Source: Brachyhypopomus gauderio (taxonomy: Eukaryota; Chordata; Actinopteri; Gymnotiformes; Hypopomidae). Taken from it: a stretch of DNA of 64,000 nucleotides. Made by a program: the position numbers and the translations under genes. The stretch's first letter is position 1, and each line of letters begins with the position of its first letter. The stretch covers positions 51,473,682 to 51,537,681 of the forward strand of contig NC_135211.1 of NCBI RefSeq assembly GCF_052324685.1. The letters run 5' to 3'. Positions 17,812 through 29,932 of this stretch are shown here, in pieces. The notes beneath the pieces were generated by a model. That model searched no databases. It was not told the origin of the DNA and saw nothing but the letters and a program-made list of their open reading frames with translations.

Positions 17812-19200
17812 TCAATGAACGGAGAAGTTCGCTCTTTGCTCAAGACCAGAGATGCGGTCTTCAGGTCAGGGGACTGGGAGGCTTACAGATCAGCCAGAGC
17901 CAATCTGAGGAGAGGAATAGCAATAGCCAAGCACCGTTACAAACACCGGATTGAGGCGCATTTCACCTCCTCTGACCCTCTACGTTTGTGGGAGGGCTTA
18001 CTGACTACAAGCCACCGAGCACGGTGCCATCCACCAACAGTGCTTCACTCCCTGATGAGTTGAACCAATTCTATGCTAGCTTTGATCGGGGTAGTAAGGT
18101 GACACCTTTAAAAAACGGTTTCCCATCAGATGGGAATCCGCTTGTAGTCTCCACTTCAGACGTCAGTCGCACGCTGAGCAGGGTGAATGCATGAAAAGCA
18201 GCCGGCCCTGATGGTGTACCTGGCCGTGTCCTACGAGCTTGTGCCAAGGAACTCTCAGGTGTCTTTGCGCACATTTTCAATGTCTCACTGGCCCAAGCAA
18301 CCGTCCCATCCATCTTCAAGTCTGCCACCATTGTGCCAGTGCCAAAACACTCAACTGCCTCGGCCTTGAATGACTTCCGACCTGTTGCACTCACCCCAAT
18401 AATTTCCAAGTGCTTTGAAAGACTAGTTCTATCTCACTTGAAGACCCTCCTGCCTGCTACGCTGGACCCACACCAGTTCACGTATTACAGCAATAGATCC
18501 ACTGAGGACGCTATCTCCACAGCACTACACACTGCACTGACCCACCTGGACTGTCAGAACTCATATGTGAGAATGCTCTTTATTGATTTCAGTTCGGCAT
18601 TCAACACGGTGATTCCATCCATGCTGATTTCTAAGCTCAACCATCTTGGTATAAGCACATCACTTTGTAATTGGATTTCTGACTTTCTGACCAACAGACT
18701 CCAGTCCGTTAAATTAGGCAACCTCCACTCCCCACACATCACCGTTAACACTAGCGATCCACAAGGCTGTGTTCTGAGCCCGATACTGTACTCCCTCTTC
18801 ACCCATGACTGTGTACCGGTTCATGGTTCAAACACCATAGTGAAGATTGCGGATGACACCACAGTGATAGGCCTGATCACAGACAATGATGAGACAGCCT
18901 ACAGGGATGAATTACAGCACTTGTCCTCATGGTGCCATGACAACAACCTGACACTCAACACACAAAAAACAAAGGAGCTCACCATAGACTTCAGACGGAC
19001 TAGAAAACAAGCACACGCCCCCATCGTCATTAGCGGAGCTGCAGTGGATCAGGTGTTCCTGATAAGTTCCTCAGTCTCCACAACTCCAATGACCTCACCT
19101 GGTCCTTGAACTCCTCTGTCCTCATCAAAAATGCACAGCAGCGCCTTTACATTCTTCGCAGTCTCAAGAAAGCTCACCTGTCTCCCAAGATCCTGGTGAA
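17812..19200 (+). pseudogene. Rex1-type LINE reverse transcriptase, truncated and frameshifted
   Basis: The translation shows the linker before the RT, then [65 protein letters not shown] and [10 protein letters not shown] (the YADD-equivalent catalytic box), all in the order of Rex1/CR1-group RT. The frame changes near 18060, a stop lies near 18194, and the main open part is about 18200-19109. The endonuclease and the normal 3' tail are missing. The right edge runs directly into a truncated Tc1 near 19200, so this is a rearranged fragment. Confidence 0.75.
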
Positions 19201-20060
19201 CAAAAGTCCATAGCTTCAATGCCTTCATCTTGCAGAAATTGCTGACACACTCCAGCCACATGAGGTCTAGCATTGTCCTGCATTAGGAGGAACCCAGGGC
19301 CAACCGCACCAGCATATGGTCTCACAAGGGGTCTGAGGATCTCATCTCGGTACCTAATGGCAGTCAGACTACCGCTGGTTAGCACATGGAGGGCTGTGTG
19401 GCCCTCCAAAGAAATGCCACCCCACACCATTACTGACCCACTGCCAAACCTTTCATGCTGAAGGATGTTGCAGGCAGCAGATCGCTCTCCACTGCGTCTC
19501 CAGACTCTGTCACGTCTGTCACATGTGCTCAGTGTGAACCTGCTTTCATCTGTGAAGAGCACAAGGCGCCAGTGGCGAATTTGCCAATCCTGGTGTTCTC
19601 TGGCAAATGCCAAGCATCCTGCACGGTGTTGGGCTGTGAGCACAACCCCCATCTGTGGACGTCGGGCCCTCATACCTTCCTCATGGAGTCGATTTTTAAC
19701 CGTTTGTGCAGACACATGCACATTTGTGGCCTGCTGGAGGTCATTTTGCAGGGCTCTGGCAGTGCTCCTCCTGTTCCTTCTTGCACAAAGGCAGAGGTAG
19801 CGGTCCTGCTGCTGGGTTGTTGCCCTCCTACGGCCTCCTCCACGTCTCCTGGTGTACTGGCCTGTCTCCTGGTAGCGCCTCCAGCCTCTGGACACTACGC
19901 TGACAGACACAGCAAACCTTCTTGCCACAGCTCGCATTGATGTGCCATCCTGGATGAGCTGCACTACCTGAGCCACTTGTGTGGGTTGTAGAGTCCGTCT
20001 CATGCTACCACGAGTGTGAAAGGACCACCAACATTCAAAAGTGACCAAAACATCAGCCAC
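19201..20060 (-). pseudogene. Tc1-like transposase lacking the C-terminal catalytic glutamate
   Basis: The frame opens at 20060. It has a helix-turn-helix N-terminus ([20 protein letters not shown]...), a GRRRA-type AT-hook region, and catalytic aspartates in LFTDESRF and [12 protein letters not shown]. It ends shortly after GIEAMDF, before the SPDLNPIEN block that would supply the last residue of the DDE triad. The few residues read beyond that point are Rex1 sequence. Over 250 residues are open without a stop, so truncation rather than slow decay inactivated it. Confidence 0.8.
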
Positions 20061-20300
20061 AAAGCATAGGTACTGAGAAGTGGTCTGTGGTCCCCACCTG
20101 CAGAACCACTCCTTTATAGGGGGGGTCTTGCAAATTGCCTCTCATTTCTACCTGTTGTCTATTCCATTTGCACAACAGCAGGTGAAGTTGATTCACAATC
20201 AGTGTTGCTTCCTAACTGAACAGGTTGGTTTCACAGAAGTGTGGTTGACTTGGAGTTATATTGTGTTGTTTAAGTGTTCCCTTTATTTTTTTGAGCAGTG
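19201..20300 (-). mobile_element. Tc1-like transposon, truncated at its 3' side
   Basis: The right end is intact: read inward it begins CACTGCTCAAAAAAATAAAG and is followed by TA (20301-20302). The left end is missing; sequence switches to Rex1 near 19200. The element sits immediately beside the tail of the L1-type LINE. Confidence 0.75.
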
Positions 20301-20754
20301 TACTTTTCATTGATTTTTATCACAAGGTATTTTACAAATCATTCCCATCCCATACCCCTCCCTGTAGGTCAGCTATCGAGGTACAAACAGAAAATACAAG
20401 GTACATTAAATAATAATAATAATATTATTTAATAATAACCAAAATTATAAAAGTAAACCACAAAAATAATTATCAAATAATTTTAAAGAAACAAACAACA
20501 AGCAAACGAGAAAAAAAAAGAGAGAAAAAAAGGGGGGTGTATCCACAGCAGCAACACAGAAGTGCATTGTTATCACAAAAATAAACAGGCATCCCATGTG
20601 CGTTATGATTATGAGGGAGATCTAAACCTGGTCTGTGACCAGAACTCACTCAACTCCCCTTTGAGAAGAAGGGAACTCAGATCTTCTGGAAGATAATTTA
20701 TAAAGGTGGACCAGATTTTGTGAAACATACCTTTTTTACCCTTAAGGCCCACAC

Positions 20755-21255
20755 CCTACGGTAATTACGTACCGGACCGGTCTTGCTGGGTAATCCCTGC
20801 TGCCAGAAAACGCAGTGTGACTGCCAAACGCTCAGCATCACTTACGGGCGCTCTGTGGGATGCGGTGTGTTGAATCATTGGAGCTACCCGGCGTAGAAGT
20901 TCATCAAAAGTTGCGGGCGACATCCTAAAATATCCTAAAATTGACATCCTGACAATCCTAAAATTTGCCGCATAGGCAAAACTAATGAGAAACATTCTCC
21001 ATTGATGTGGCGATTTTCATTAAGTGGTCGCACATGCCACCGCCGCATAGACCGTGTTTCTTTCTGCTTTTGTCTTTTTCTATTAATAAGACACAGCAAA
21101 ACCAACTTGTTTACCGACGCCATTTTTCTGAAGACCGGTGCCGGAAATTTGACTATACTGCCCTCTAGAGGATGTATTTTAAAAAATCATAACAGCCCCC
21201 TACGGGGGCTACGTTTGGTACGGACGGACGAAATTCGTCCGTGTCCGGAGGTATA
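20755..21255 (-). mobile_element. Harbinger (PIF) transposon remnant
   Basis: A minus-strand stretch at about 20765-20930 encodes FRMSPATFDELLRRV...ERLAVTLRFLAAG, the N-terminal signature of PIF/Harbinger transposases (HARBI1-like). The catalytic part is missing. It interrupts the last codons of the L1-type ORF2, whose sequence resumes on both sides. Exact ends and the 3-bp target duplication could not be fixed by eye. Confidence 0.6.
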
Positions 21256-21438
21256 AAGCAGGCTTTAGCCAGAGCCATCAATCTTTCATGTGGCAAAGTA
21301 TTAAAAATTTCTTTGTACCACTGTGTGATTGTGGGTGGGCATTCTTTAGTCCAGTTAATTAATATGTATTTATGTGCAAAGAGGAGGAGTTTCTCCAGTA
21401 ATGTGTATCTTGATGCTGGGAGCTGTAATACCTTAGAG

Positions 21439-23059
21439 CACATATGTCAAAGTCAAGGCCCGCAGGCCAGATCCGAATTGAATATCTATGGCCCCCTGGA
21501 TGATATTTAATTACTATTAGAACCGGCCCGCAGGACACAGCCGCCCGATGGTGTTTTGCACGCACAAACACTACATTCCCCACAATGCAACGGTAGCCCG
21601 CAAAGTCACTGCAGCGCACACAAGCGGCGAGGGTCTGCGCGGCGAAAATGACGTAATCGCAGTGGCTCCGCGCGAGGGCTTTCGCACGCTGTCGATTCGC
21701 GAGGTCGTGCACCTCTCGAATTTTGTAACTTCGCGCGCGCTGCGCTTCAGCGCAATGAACAAAGTCATGTTTGCAGGGTTCATACACCTTTTATAAGGTG
21801 GAATTAAAGCACTTGTACGTCACTTTCAAGGTCCATTTCAATATTTTCCAGCATGTTAAACTTAATTAAGTTAAATATTTATACATATAGTCGAAATAAT
21901 TCGCTTTTTATTCACATTATTTAATGGTGGTTTATTTTCAAAACACCCAATCTTAACGTCTTCACGTTCTCTCATGTTTCGTCCTGGAATTACAAGAGGC
22001 TCGTATTTGTTAATACAAGAGAACTGTTCAGTCAGATAGCTATTTGTTGTGAAACGAAGTCGTTACAATTTCAAGCATTTTCAAGTACTTTAGCCTAAAT
22101 TCCAGCACTTTTCAAACCTTTATTACTTTATTCATTTAATGTACAGGACATGTTTTATTTGAAGGAAGTTTGTTTGCTTGTTGAAAAATGTTTTCACTTG
22201 AAATTACTGACAGATCCATAAGAAATATTGCTTTATTCATTTAAGCATTAAATAATATACAGTGGTACCTCGAGATACGAGCTGCTCTATATACGAGCAA
22301 TCCAAGATACGAGCACCGAGACGAGCAAAATTTCTGTTCGACACCCGAGTGCACGCTCGAGATACGAGCATGAACCACTAGGTGGCAGTACAGTACTATA
22401 TGGAAAAAAAGAAATCATTAATCAGCTCAAAGACACACTCAAACGCTTTTCTTTCTCTCCCTCCCCCACAACCTTAGGTTCAAAAACACAAACATACCTG
22501 TATGTGCGGAGATGACGTCATTTAGCGCGTTCTAGCAGCCAATAGCGTTTTTTTAATTCTTGAGGTGTTGGTAAGGTCGACTCCTGTACCCGGTCATCAC
22601 AGCCATTCGCACGTGTGCTTTGCAACGAGTAACAGTACGTACGGTGTATACAGTACAGTATTTCAATACTACAAACGTTTTTTGTAGTACTATAATAACT
22701 TTCTCCTACATTTATTTTATTGTTTAATTATACATGTTGCGTGTGCCTTTATTAATAAAGAACATGTCTTTTTTTCCACATTTACGCTAGTTTTGTGACT
22801 TTTTTAAGGACCGGAACCAATTACAATACTTTACATTGTTAAATTGCTTCGAGAACCGAGCAGTTCGAGATACGAGCACGGGTCTGGAACGGATTAAACT
22901 CGTATCTCGAGGTACCACTGTACACTGTGTTAGGTCTTGGTTCAATAGGCTATGTGCAATCATTTCAATATGTTTTAATAAACATTGAACCAGTCCGGCC
23001 CTCGGCTTGTAGCAAATTTGGTTTTTTGGCCCTCTGTGTATTTGACTTTGACATCCCTG
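21439..23059. mobile_element. hAT element inside the L1-type LINE
   Basis: Exact 8-bp duplications CCTTAGAG (21431-21438 and 23060-23067) flank a 1621-bp element. Its ends read CACATATGTCAAAGTCAAG and, inward from the right, CAGGGATGTCAAAGTCAAA, the 'GTCAAACTCAAGG'-type terminus common in fish hATs. It contains a Tigger-like insert (22260-22920). An inner 'gggttcatacacc...tttcaagtactttagcc' segment (about 21776-22130) looks like part of a further hAT. No intact transposase. Confidence 0.8.
22260..22920. mobile_element. Tigger/pogo-like MITE
   Basis: Perfect inverted ends CAGTGGTACCTCGAGATACG and the inverse at 22901-22920 are flanked by TA on both sides (22258-22259, 22921-22922). The 661-bp element has no coding capacity. 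Nested in the hAT at 21439-23059. Confidence 0.9.
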
Positions 23060-24242
23060 CCTTAGAGGGTAACGCAACCAGAAAGACACTGGGGTCTTTC
23101 TTCACCTCAACTTCAATGACTTCACTAATTATTTTGGCCACTTGGGTCCAGAATCTTGATGTATACTTACAATCCCAAAAATAGTGAAAATAGGTCCCTC
23201 TTTCAGCGTTGCAGTTGATGCAGAGAGGAGAGATTGAGCGATCTATTTTGTGTAATATGACCGGAGTAATATGTAACCTATGCAATATTTTATACTGAGT
23301 TTTCCTTAATCTATTACAGGTAGCCACTGACCTGATGGCACCAATGGCCTCTTGCCTGTCATCCTCAATAAATTCGGTCCCTAAATCACCCTCCCATTTT
23401 TGAGAGATGTTGTGTAGCTCATATGTGTCACAGGAAAGCAATAGGGAATAAAAAGCATAAATGAACTGTTTGAAATTTTTACTGTTTAAAAGGAAGGTTT
23501 CTAGACTACGAGAGGGAGAAGTGGTGGGAGGGAAGTCAGGCAAGGGAAAAATTTATCAATCAATCAATCAAATTTTATTTATATAGCGCTTTTTACAACA
23601 GTTGTTGTCACAAAGCAGCTTTACAAGTGCCGAGTCCTAGCCCCCAGTGAGCAAGCCAAAGGTGACAGTGGCAAGGAAAAACTCCCTAGTTTTTTTGCAT
23701 GAGGAAGAAACCTTGAGAGGAACCAAGACTCAGGGGGGGAACCCATCCTCCTCTGGCCGACACTGGTCACCATGACAACAACAACAATTTAGACAGAAAG
23801 AAGAGAAAGAAAAAGAAAAATATGTAATAATGTCCATCATGATGTATGCATCCGGTTAGGCAGGAGGTGGCTGGCCCAGGATGGATCGCTGGTCTCCTCA
23901 TCTCATTATTCCTCAAGCAGGCGGGCAGCCATGTGGAGAAATGAAACAGGGAAAATTAGCTCTGTATGAGGACATATACAGGACAGGTGAAATTATAAAC
24001 ATTTCTGGAGTGTGGCAGCAACTCCGACATTAAGTTAAATTATTACAGCCTAGCTAAAAAGGCAGAACCAGAAGGTAACATAGGCTTGGGGGCATTCTGA
24101 GACAATGGCATCCATCCACTGCACTGTCAACAAACTTGAGTGACCACGAGCAGTGACAGGACGACAGCACCAGCACCCCAATCTACCATAAAACCCTTCG
24201 CCTGTGAACCCCTGGATCTGTACCTTAATCTAAGGGGGGATA

Positions 24243-27104
24243 TTAATTATCAAACGCTAAACTAAATAAGTGGGTTTTCAACCTAGACTTAAAGATTGTG
24301 ACTGTGTCGGAGTCCCGGACGCATTTAGGAAGATTATTCCAAAGCTGGGGGGCCTTACAAGAAAAGGCTCTTCCCCCTGCTGTTACCTTGTTAATTTTTG
24401 GAACTAATAAAAGACCAGCATCCTGTGATCTTAGTGGACGTGGGGGTTCGTAATAGGAAATAAGGTACTCAGGAGCAAGCCCGTGCAATGCTTTATAAGT
24501 TAATAAAAGAATTTTAAAGTCAATACAGAATTTAACTGGGAGCCAATGCAGGGCTGATAGGACTGGACTGATATGCTGAAATTTTCTAGTTCTGGTCAGA
24601 ACCCTGGCTGCGGCATTTTTAACTATTTGAAGTTTATTTAGATTCCTATTTGAACATCCTGACAGTAGTGCATTGCAGTAGTCTAATCTAGAGCTAACAA
24701 AGGCGTGCACCAATTTTTCCGCATCATCCTGTGATAATGCATTTCTTAATTTAGCAATGTTACGGAGATGTAGAAAAGCTATCCTAGTAGTATTATCTAT
24801 GTATTTATCAAATGATAGGTCAGAGTCGAGTATGACGCCTAGGTTTTTGGCTACTGTGCCAGGTGTAATGGGGTAGCCTGCGAGATTAAGCATTAGATCT
24901 GGAATTTTCTGTTTTGAGGCCTTAGGGCCCAGAAGGAGAACTTCTGTTTTGTCCTCATTAAGTTGGAGGAAGTTTAGAGACATCCAGCATTTAATATCTC
25001 TTACACAGGCCTCAATTTTTCTTAAACTGAGTTTGTCATCAGGTTTGGTTGATATGTAAAGTTGAGTGTCATCTGCATAGCAGTGAAAATTGACACCATG
25101 TTTGTTTATAACTGTGCCCAATGGTAGCATATATAATGTAAATAATAGTGGTCCTAAAATGGAGCCTTGCAGGACCCCATATTTAACTTTTGTACGTTTG
25201 GATGGAATATTATTGAGCTCTACAAACTGATAGCGATTTGTTAAGTAAGAATGAAACCATGAAAGGGCTGTGCCAGAGACTCCAACCCAGCGTTCTAACG
25301 TTTCTAGCAAGATCCTATGATCGATTGTGTCGAAAGCTGCACTAAGATCAAGAAGCACTAACAGCGATACATAGCCTTGATCTGAAGCAAGGAGGAGGTC
25401 ATTTGTTACTTTAACTAATGCTGTTTCAGTACTGTGATGGGGCCTAAAACCAGATTGGAACTTTTCAAATATGTGATGCCTATGCAGATATAGGCATAAT
25501 TGCTGGGCAACAGCTTTTTCTATGATCTTAGATATAAATGATGTGTTTGAAATGGGTCTATAATTAGATAGTACAGTAGGATCAAGATTTGGTTTCTTGA
25601 TCAGAGGTTTAATAACTGCTAATTTACATGATTTGGGCATGTGACCTATTGTAATGGATGAGTTAACTATAGTTAGAAGAGGTTCAGTTACTGCTGGTAA
25701 TACCTCTTTTAATAACTTTGAGGGAACCGAGTCTAGTGTGCAGGTAGCACAATTTAAGGAAGAAATTATTTTCTCTAATTCTGATTGTGGGAGTGGATGA
25801 AAAGCATCAAGTTTTTCTCCCAGTATGCGATTTAAATCGATATCAACCAAACCAGATGACATACCAGTTGTATTGCTAATAAAAGGTTTTATATTTTGTC
25901 TAATATTCTCTATTTTATTATCAAAAAAATCTATAAATACATTACTAGTGAGGTTTACTGCAATCTGAGGTTCTGCGCCTGCTTGATTTTTTGTAAGTTT
26001 GGAAATAGTATTAAAAAGAAATTTAGGATTGTTTTTATTTTTCTCTATCAGTGAGGCTAGGTATGCTGAGCGTGCTTTAGCGAGTGCCCATTTGTAGTCA
26101 ATGATGCTATCCTTCCAGGCTCAGTAGAATACTTCCAACTTAGTAGATCGCCATTTACGCTCTAATTTACGTGCTATTTGTTTTAAGTTTCTAATTTGGT
26201 CAGTGTACCACGGAGTGAGTTTTTTAGATCTAGTCTTTTTATATTTGAGTGGAGCTACTATATCTAGAGCTGATCTGCAGGTATTCTCTATGCAGTTGGT
26301 TAGACTGTCTAACTCTCCTGGATCGGATGGCGAGTGGGCTAGAGCAGTTAAATCAGGGAGGGCTTCAATAAACTGTGTTGCTGTTAATGAATTTATCGAG
26401 CGCTTTATACACTGCCGAGGAGACGGGCGGGTATTTATGTTAAGATGAATCTCAAATTGGACTAAATAGTGATCAGAGATAGCTATGGTTTGTGGGAGTA
26501 TATTTATATTATCTACGTCGATACCCAACGTTAAGATTAAATCTAGGGTATGATTTTGATAGTGTGTGGGTCCTACAACGTTTTGTGTAATGCCAACAGA
26601 GTTCAATATAGAAGTAAAAGCCCTTGTCAGTGGATCCTCCGCATTATCAAAATGTATGTTAAAGTCTCCTACCATTATTATTTTGTCACTACTAACTGCT
26701 AAATTTGCTGTAAAATCGGTGAAATCTTTTAAAAAATCTGAGTAAGGCCCTGGTGGTCTATATACATTTGTTAGGGAAAATGAACTTTTATTTTCAGATG
26801 GACTAATTACATTAATAGACAGCATCTCAAATGAATTAGAGATATCTAAGTATTTCTGATGGATTTCTAAACAATCACGATATATTATACATATTCCTCC
26901 TCCTCTGCCTGACAATCTAGGTTTATGTATATAACTATATCCCACAGGAGTGGCTTCGTTTAGAGATAAATAGTCACCAGATTGAATCCACGTTTTAGTT
27001 AGACATAGAATATCAATTTTCTGGTCAGTTATAAGTTCATTCATAAAAACTGCTTTAGAGTTGAGTGATCGAATATTAATTAATCCAATTTTCAGATCGG
27101 TCAT
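24243..27104 (-). pseudogene. L2 ORF2: endonuclease-reverse transcriptase, one in-frame stop
   Basis: A single frame of 954 codons including the terminal stop is interrupted only by TGA at 26121-26123; I read the 26120-25863 stretch and found no other stop. The N-terminal apurinic-type endonuclease shows INIRSL, VGDFNIHFD and SDH motifs, but the usual catalytic TETW reads TKTW (Glu to Lys). The reverse transcriptase shows [32 protein letters not shown] and [10 protein letters not shown], and the C-terminal SALHWLPV motif is intact. The stop lies between endonuclease and RT and could reflect CGA-to-TGA decay. As written, the protein would not be active. Confidence 0.85.
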
Positions 27105-27286
27105 ATAGGTAATAATTGGATGTGAAGTTTGAATATTAGTTAAATACGGACTATTTTCTTATGATTTAATTTAACCCGGGGCACAGACACAGTCTCAATC
27201 CTATGGGATCTTGGTGACGCCTCTAAGCAGCTCGCAGACAGACGGTTTAGCCCGTTAGTCTGCGGCCTGGTCGCGACTCTGGTTAG

Positions 27287-28199
27287 TCAGCAGCTCCTAG
27301 TACTACACTGCCCACTAACTAACAGGCTATGGGCTATGCTGCAAGATAACAGGGCAGCGCCATCCCGGGTGGGGTGGACACCGTCCCTGCCTAAAAGACC
27401 AGGCTTGCCCTCAAACTCTTTCCAATTATTAATAAAGCCCACTTGATTTTCGGAGCGCCACTTGGACATCCAGCGGTTTAGCGACATGAGCCTGCTCATC
27501 ACCGCGCCGCATTGGGATGGGGCCAGAACAGATTACGGCATCGGACATCGTCTGGGCTAATTTAACCACCTCTTTAACATTAGCCTTAGTCACTTCTGAC
27601 TGCCGCAGACGTATATCGTTGGCCCCTACATGAATGACTATCCTAGAGGATCTCCTATGGGCTAATAGTCTAAGGTTGCCACTAATGTCCGGCGATCTGG
27701 CTCCCGGTAAACAGCTAACTGTAACCGCTGGAGCCCCTACAGGTACAGCTACTTTCACGTGTCGGACTATAGAGTCTCCTATCACCAGAGTCTGTAAGAC
27801 AGGCTCCTCAGCGGGTGTAGCACTGAGCAGGGCAAACCTGTTGGACACGTGAACCGGGAAGTGGTGCTCTGGTGGGCTAGCGCTGGCGTTAGCAGTAGCT
27901 GTAGCCGTCGATCTCCGACTACGCCGCCGCGACGTCACCCATTCTCCCCGCTGTGAGGGCTCTATCGCCGGAGTCGCGGAGGCGCTAGTTCTCCCTGGCG
28001 CGTCCACAGCTACTACTGACCCTGTCTCTCTATCCCTCAATAATGAGTGGACGCGGCGCTCTAAACTTTCCATTTTCGCCACGAGAGAAGTAACTAACTG
28101 GCACCTCTCACAGATACTATCACTATTACTATCAGTGGCGAAAGGGTCTAAACTAAATATGCCACACTCCGAACAAGGAAACAAACCAACACCAGCCAT
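27287..28199 (-). pseudogene. L2 ORF1: zinc-finger plus SGNH/GDSL esterase protein, frameshifted
   Basis: The likely start is the Met at 28199. An N-terminal cysteine pair motif (CSECG...CERC) is followed by a short coiled segment, a basic RRRSRR stretch, then esterase blocks: VIGDSIVRH (nucleophile Ser) and HVGANDIR (Asn). The final DGVHPTRDG block (Asp/His) lies in another frame, 27287-27502, so a frameshift near 27490-27500 separates nucleophile from Asp-His. ORF1 proteins with an esterase domain are known from fish L2 and CR1 LINEs, where the role is thought to be in RNA or lipid association. Confidence 0.8.
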
Positions 28200-28715
28200 G
28201 AATAAATCAAAACACTTACCGTGTCTAGCCGATTTATACAAACTTACGCTAGCTGATTTTTAGAAGCAGAAAGTTGATCAGCGGCCGGAATATTCAACTG
28301 CCCGTCTTCACGGTGGAAGTACTATCTGTAAAAAATTATCTTAATGTTCCAGGTACTATGCTATCTGCTGTCAGCCCCCGGTCTACAGGAATAAGATGAT
28401 GCCATTGAGAGTGACTCTCATGATGTCTTAAATGTCTTATTTGTAAGTAGCCAAAGAAATTGGACTTAGGAATATCAAAGGCATCCTGTAGTTCCTGAAA
28501 AGACATAAAACTATTGTCTTTAAACAAATGATCAAGGAAAATGATTTGTTTTTCTCGCCATGAACTGAAGACCGAAGAGTTGTTACCTGGGGGAAAATCA
28601 GGATTTTGAGTGATGGGTGCCAGTAACGATTTACCATGTATCCCAAAGTATTTTGAAATATCACGCCAAACTTTAATGCTATTATAAATTAAAGGGTTGT
28701 GTTTAACATCAGGGT

Positions 28716-28812
28716 TAATGTTATTTGTTATTTAACCTTGTAAATCCTGTAAAGCGCTTTGTGACAACATGTGTTGTGAAAAGCGCTATATAAATATATT
28801 TGATTTGGATTA
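28716..28812 (+). mobile_element. ~100-bp insert sharing the L2 3' tail (truncated L2 or SINE)
   Basis: The segment contains 'gctttgtgacaacatgtgtt' and 'aaaagcgctatataaata' followed by a TTTGATT tail, nearly the same as the 3' end of the L2 at 23558. It interrupts the L1-type ORF between SLVMCNP and NPDVKHNPL. Confidence 0.65.
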
Positions 28813-29924
28813 CACATAACCAGACTCCAAGGGGAAAATGGATAGTATGCCCAAGTGTCAGCACAAGGCACCTCATCTATAAAGACATGTAACCAGGACC
28901 ACAGATGGCGAGCATGGCAGGCCCAGTTATAAAAAATTAAATTGGGTAATGCACACCCCCCCATATCTGTATAAAGTTGAAGTACCTTAAGACGTAACCT
29001 AGGTTTTTTTCCATGCCAGATGAACTTGGACACTGCTCTCTCTAAATCCCCATTAGCTTTTTTTGTAAGGTATAGAGGGAGCATCTGCAAAGGATAAAGA
29101 AACCGGGGGAGTACATTCATTTTGATGAGACTAATTCGACCAAACAATGATAGTGGAAGATTATGCCAGCGTTCCAGGTCTTTTTTGACCGCCCTAAGTA
29201 TAGGTACAAAATTAAGCTTCCAGAGGTCTACCAGTGTCTGTGAGATTCTAATTCCTAGATATGTGAAACCAAAGTTTGACCATTTAAAAGGGAAATTATT
29301 TAGCACATCAGATTTAGCTATGCAACCTAGCGGCATAGCTTCAGACTTATTAAAGTTAATTTTATACCCTGACACAGAACTGAACTCACAAAAAGTATGC
29401 GTAATTGCAGGAATGGATAATGCTGGAGATGAAACAAACAAAAGAATGTCGTCTGCATAAAGGGCAATTTTGTGTTCTATGTCTCCCAAATATACTCCTT
29501 TTATTTCAGTATGTGAACATATGACCTCTGCAAGTGGTTCTATGGCCAGCGCAAAGAGAAGAGGGCTAAGAGGGCACCCTTGACGGACACCCCTAGCCAC
29601 TGGAAAGGGTTCAGAGCGGCGACCATTAGTTACGACGATAGCTCTAGGTGCCTGATATATAGTTTGGGTCCACTTTAAGAAATTCCCACCAAGGCCAAAC
29701 CTTTCCATAATGTCAAACAAATAAGGCCATTCAACTCTGTCGTATGCCTTTTCGGCATCTAAGGATATAGCTAATGTTTTCTGTTTATTTAAAAATGAAG
29801 AATGAACAATATTTAAGTCTGCTGACATTGCTTGAAGAATAGCATCCCTGTATGAAACCTGTTTGGTCTGGATTTATAAGGATTGGAAGCAGGCTTTCAA
29901 AGCGTTTTGCCAATACCTTTGAAA
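28813..29924 (-). pseudogene. L1/Tx1-type reverse transcriptase segment
   Basis: The segment is open on the minus strand with SLDAEKAYDRVEW, GVRQGCPLSPLLFALAIEPLA, ALYADDILLF and the SVSGYKIN thumb motif, followed by the L1-type connection region (LPRFLYPLQMLP, FIWHGKKPR). The frame stays open for over 300 residues, so decay is slight and the main damage is insertional. The preceding KAPGPDG block lies at 31349-30987, beyond a 1-kb hAT insertion. The translation ends in the L2-tail insert at 28812. Confidence 0.8.
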
Positions 29925-29932
29925 GTAGTTTG

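Larger units (their letters stand above)
23558..28329 (-). mobile_element. Near-full-length L2-type LINE with esterase ORF1
   Basis: A two-ORF LINE of about 4.8 kb. The 3' end is a short (TTGA)n tail with 'aaagcgctatataaat' just before it. The 5' end lies near 28329, where 'aaaaattatc' matches 'aaaaatttatc' at the 3' flank, a likely target duplication. ORF1 is esterase-type; ORF2 has endonuclease and reverse transcriptase. Three visible lesions: an ORF1 frameshift, one ORF2 stop, and substitution of the endonuclease catalytic Glu. Confidence 0.85.
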
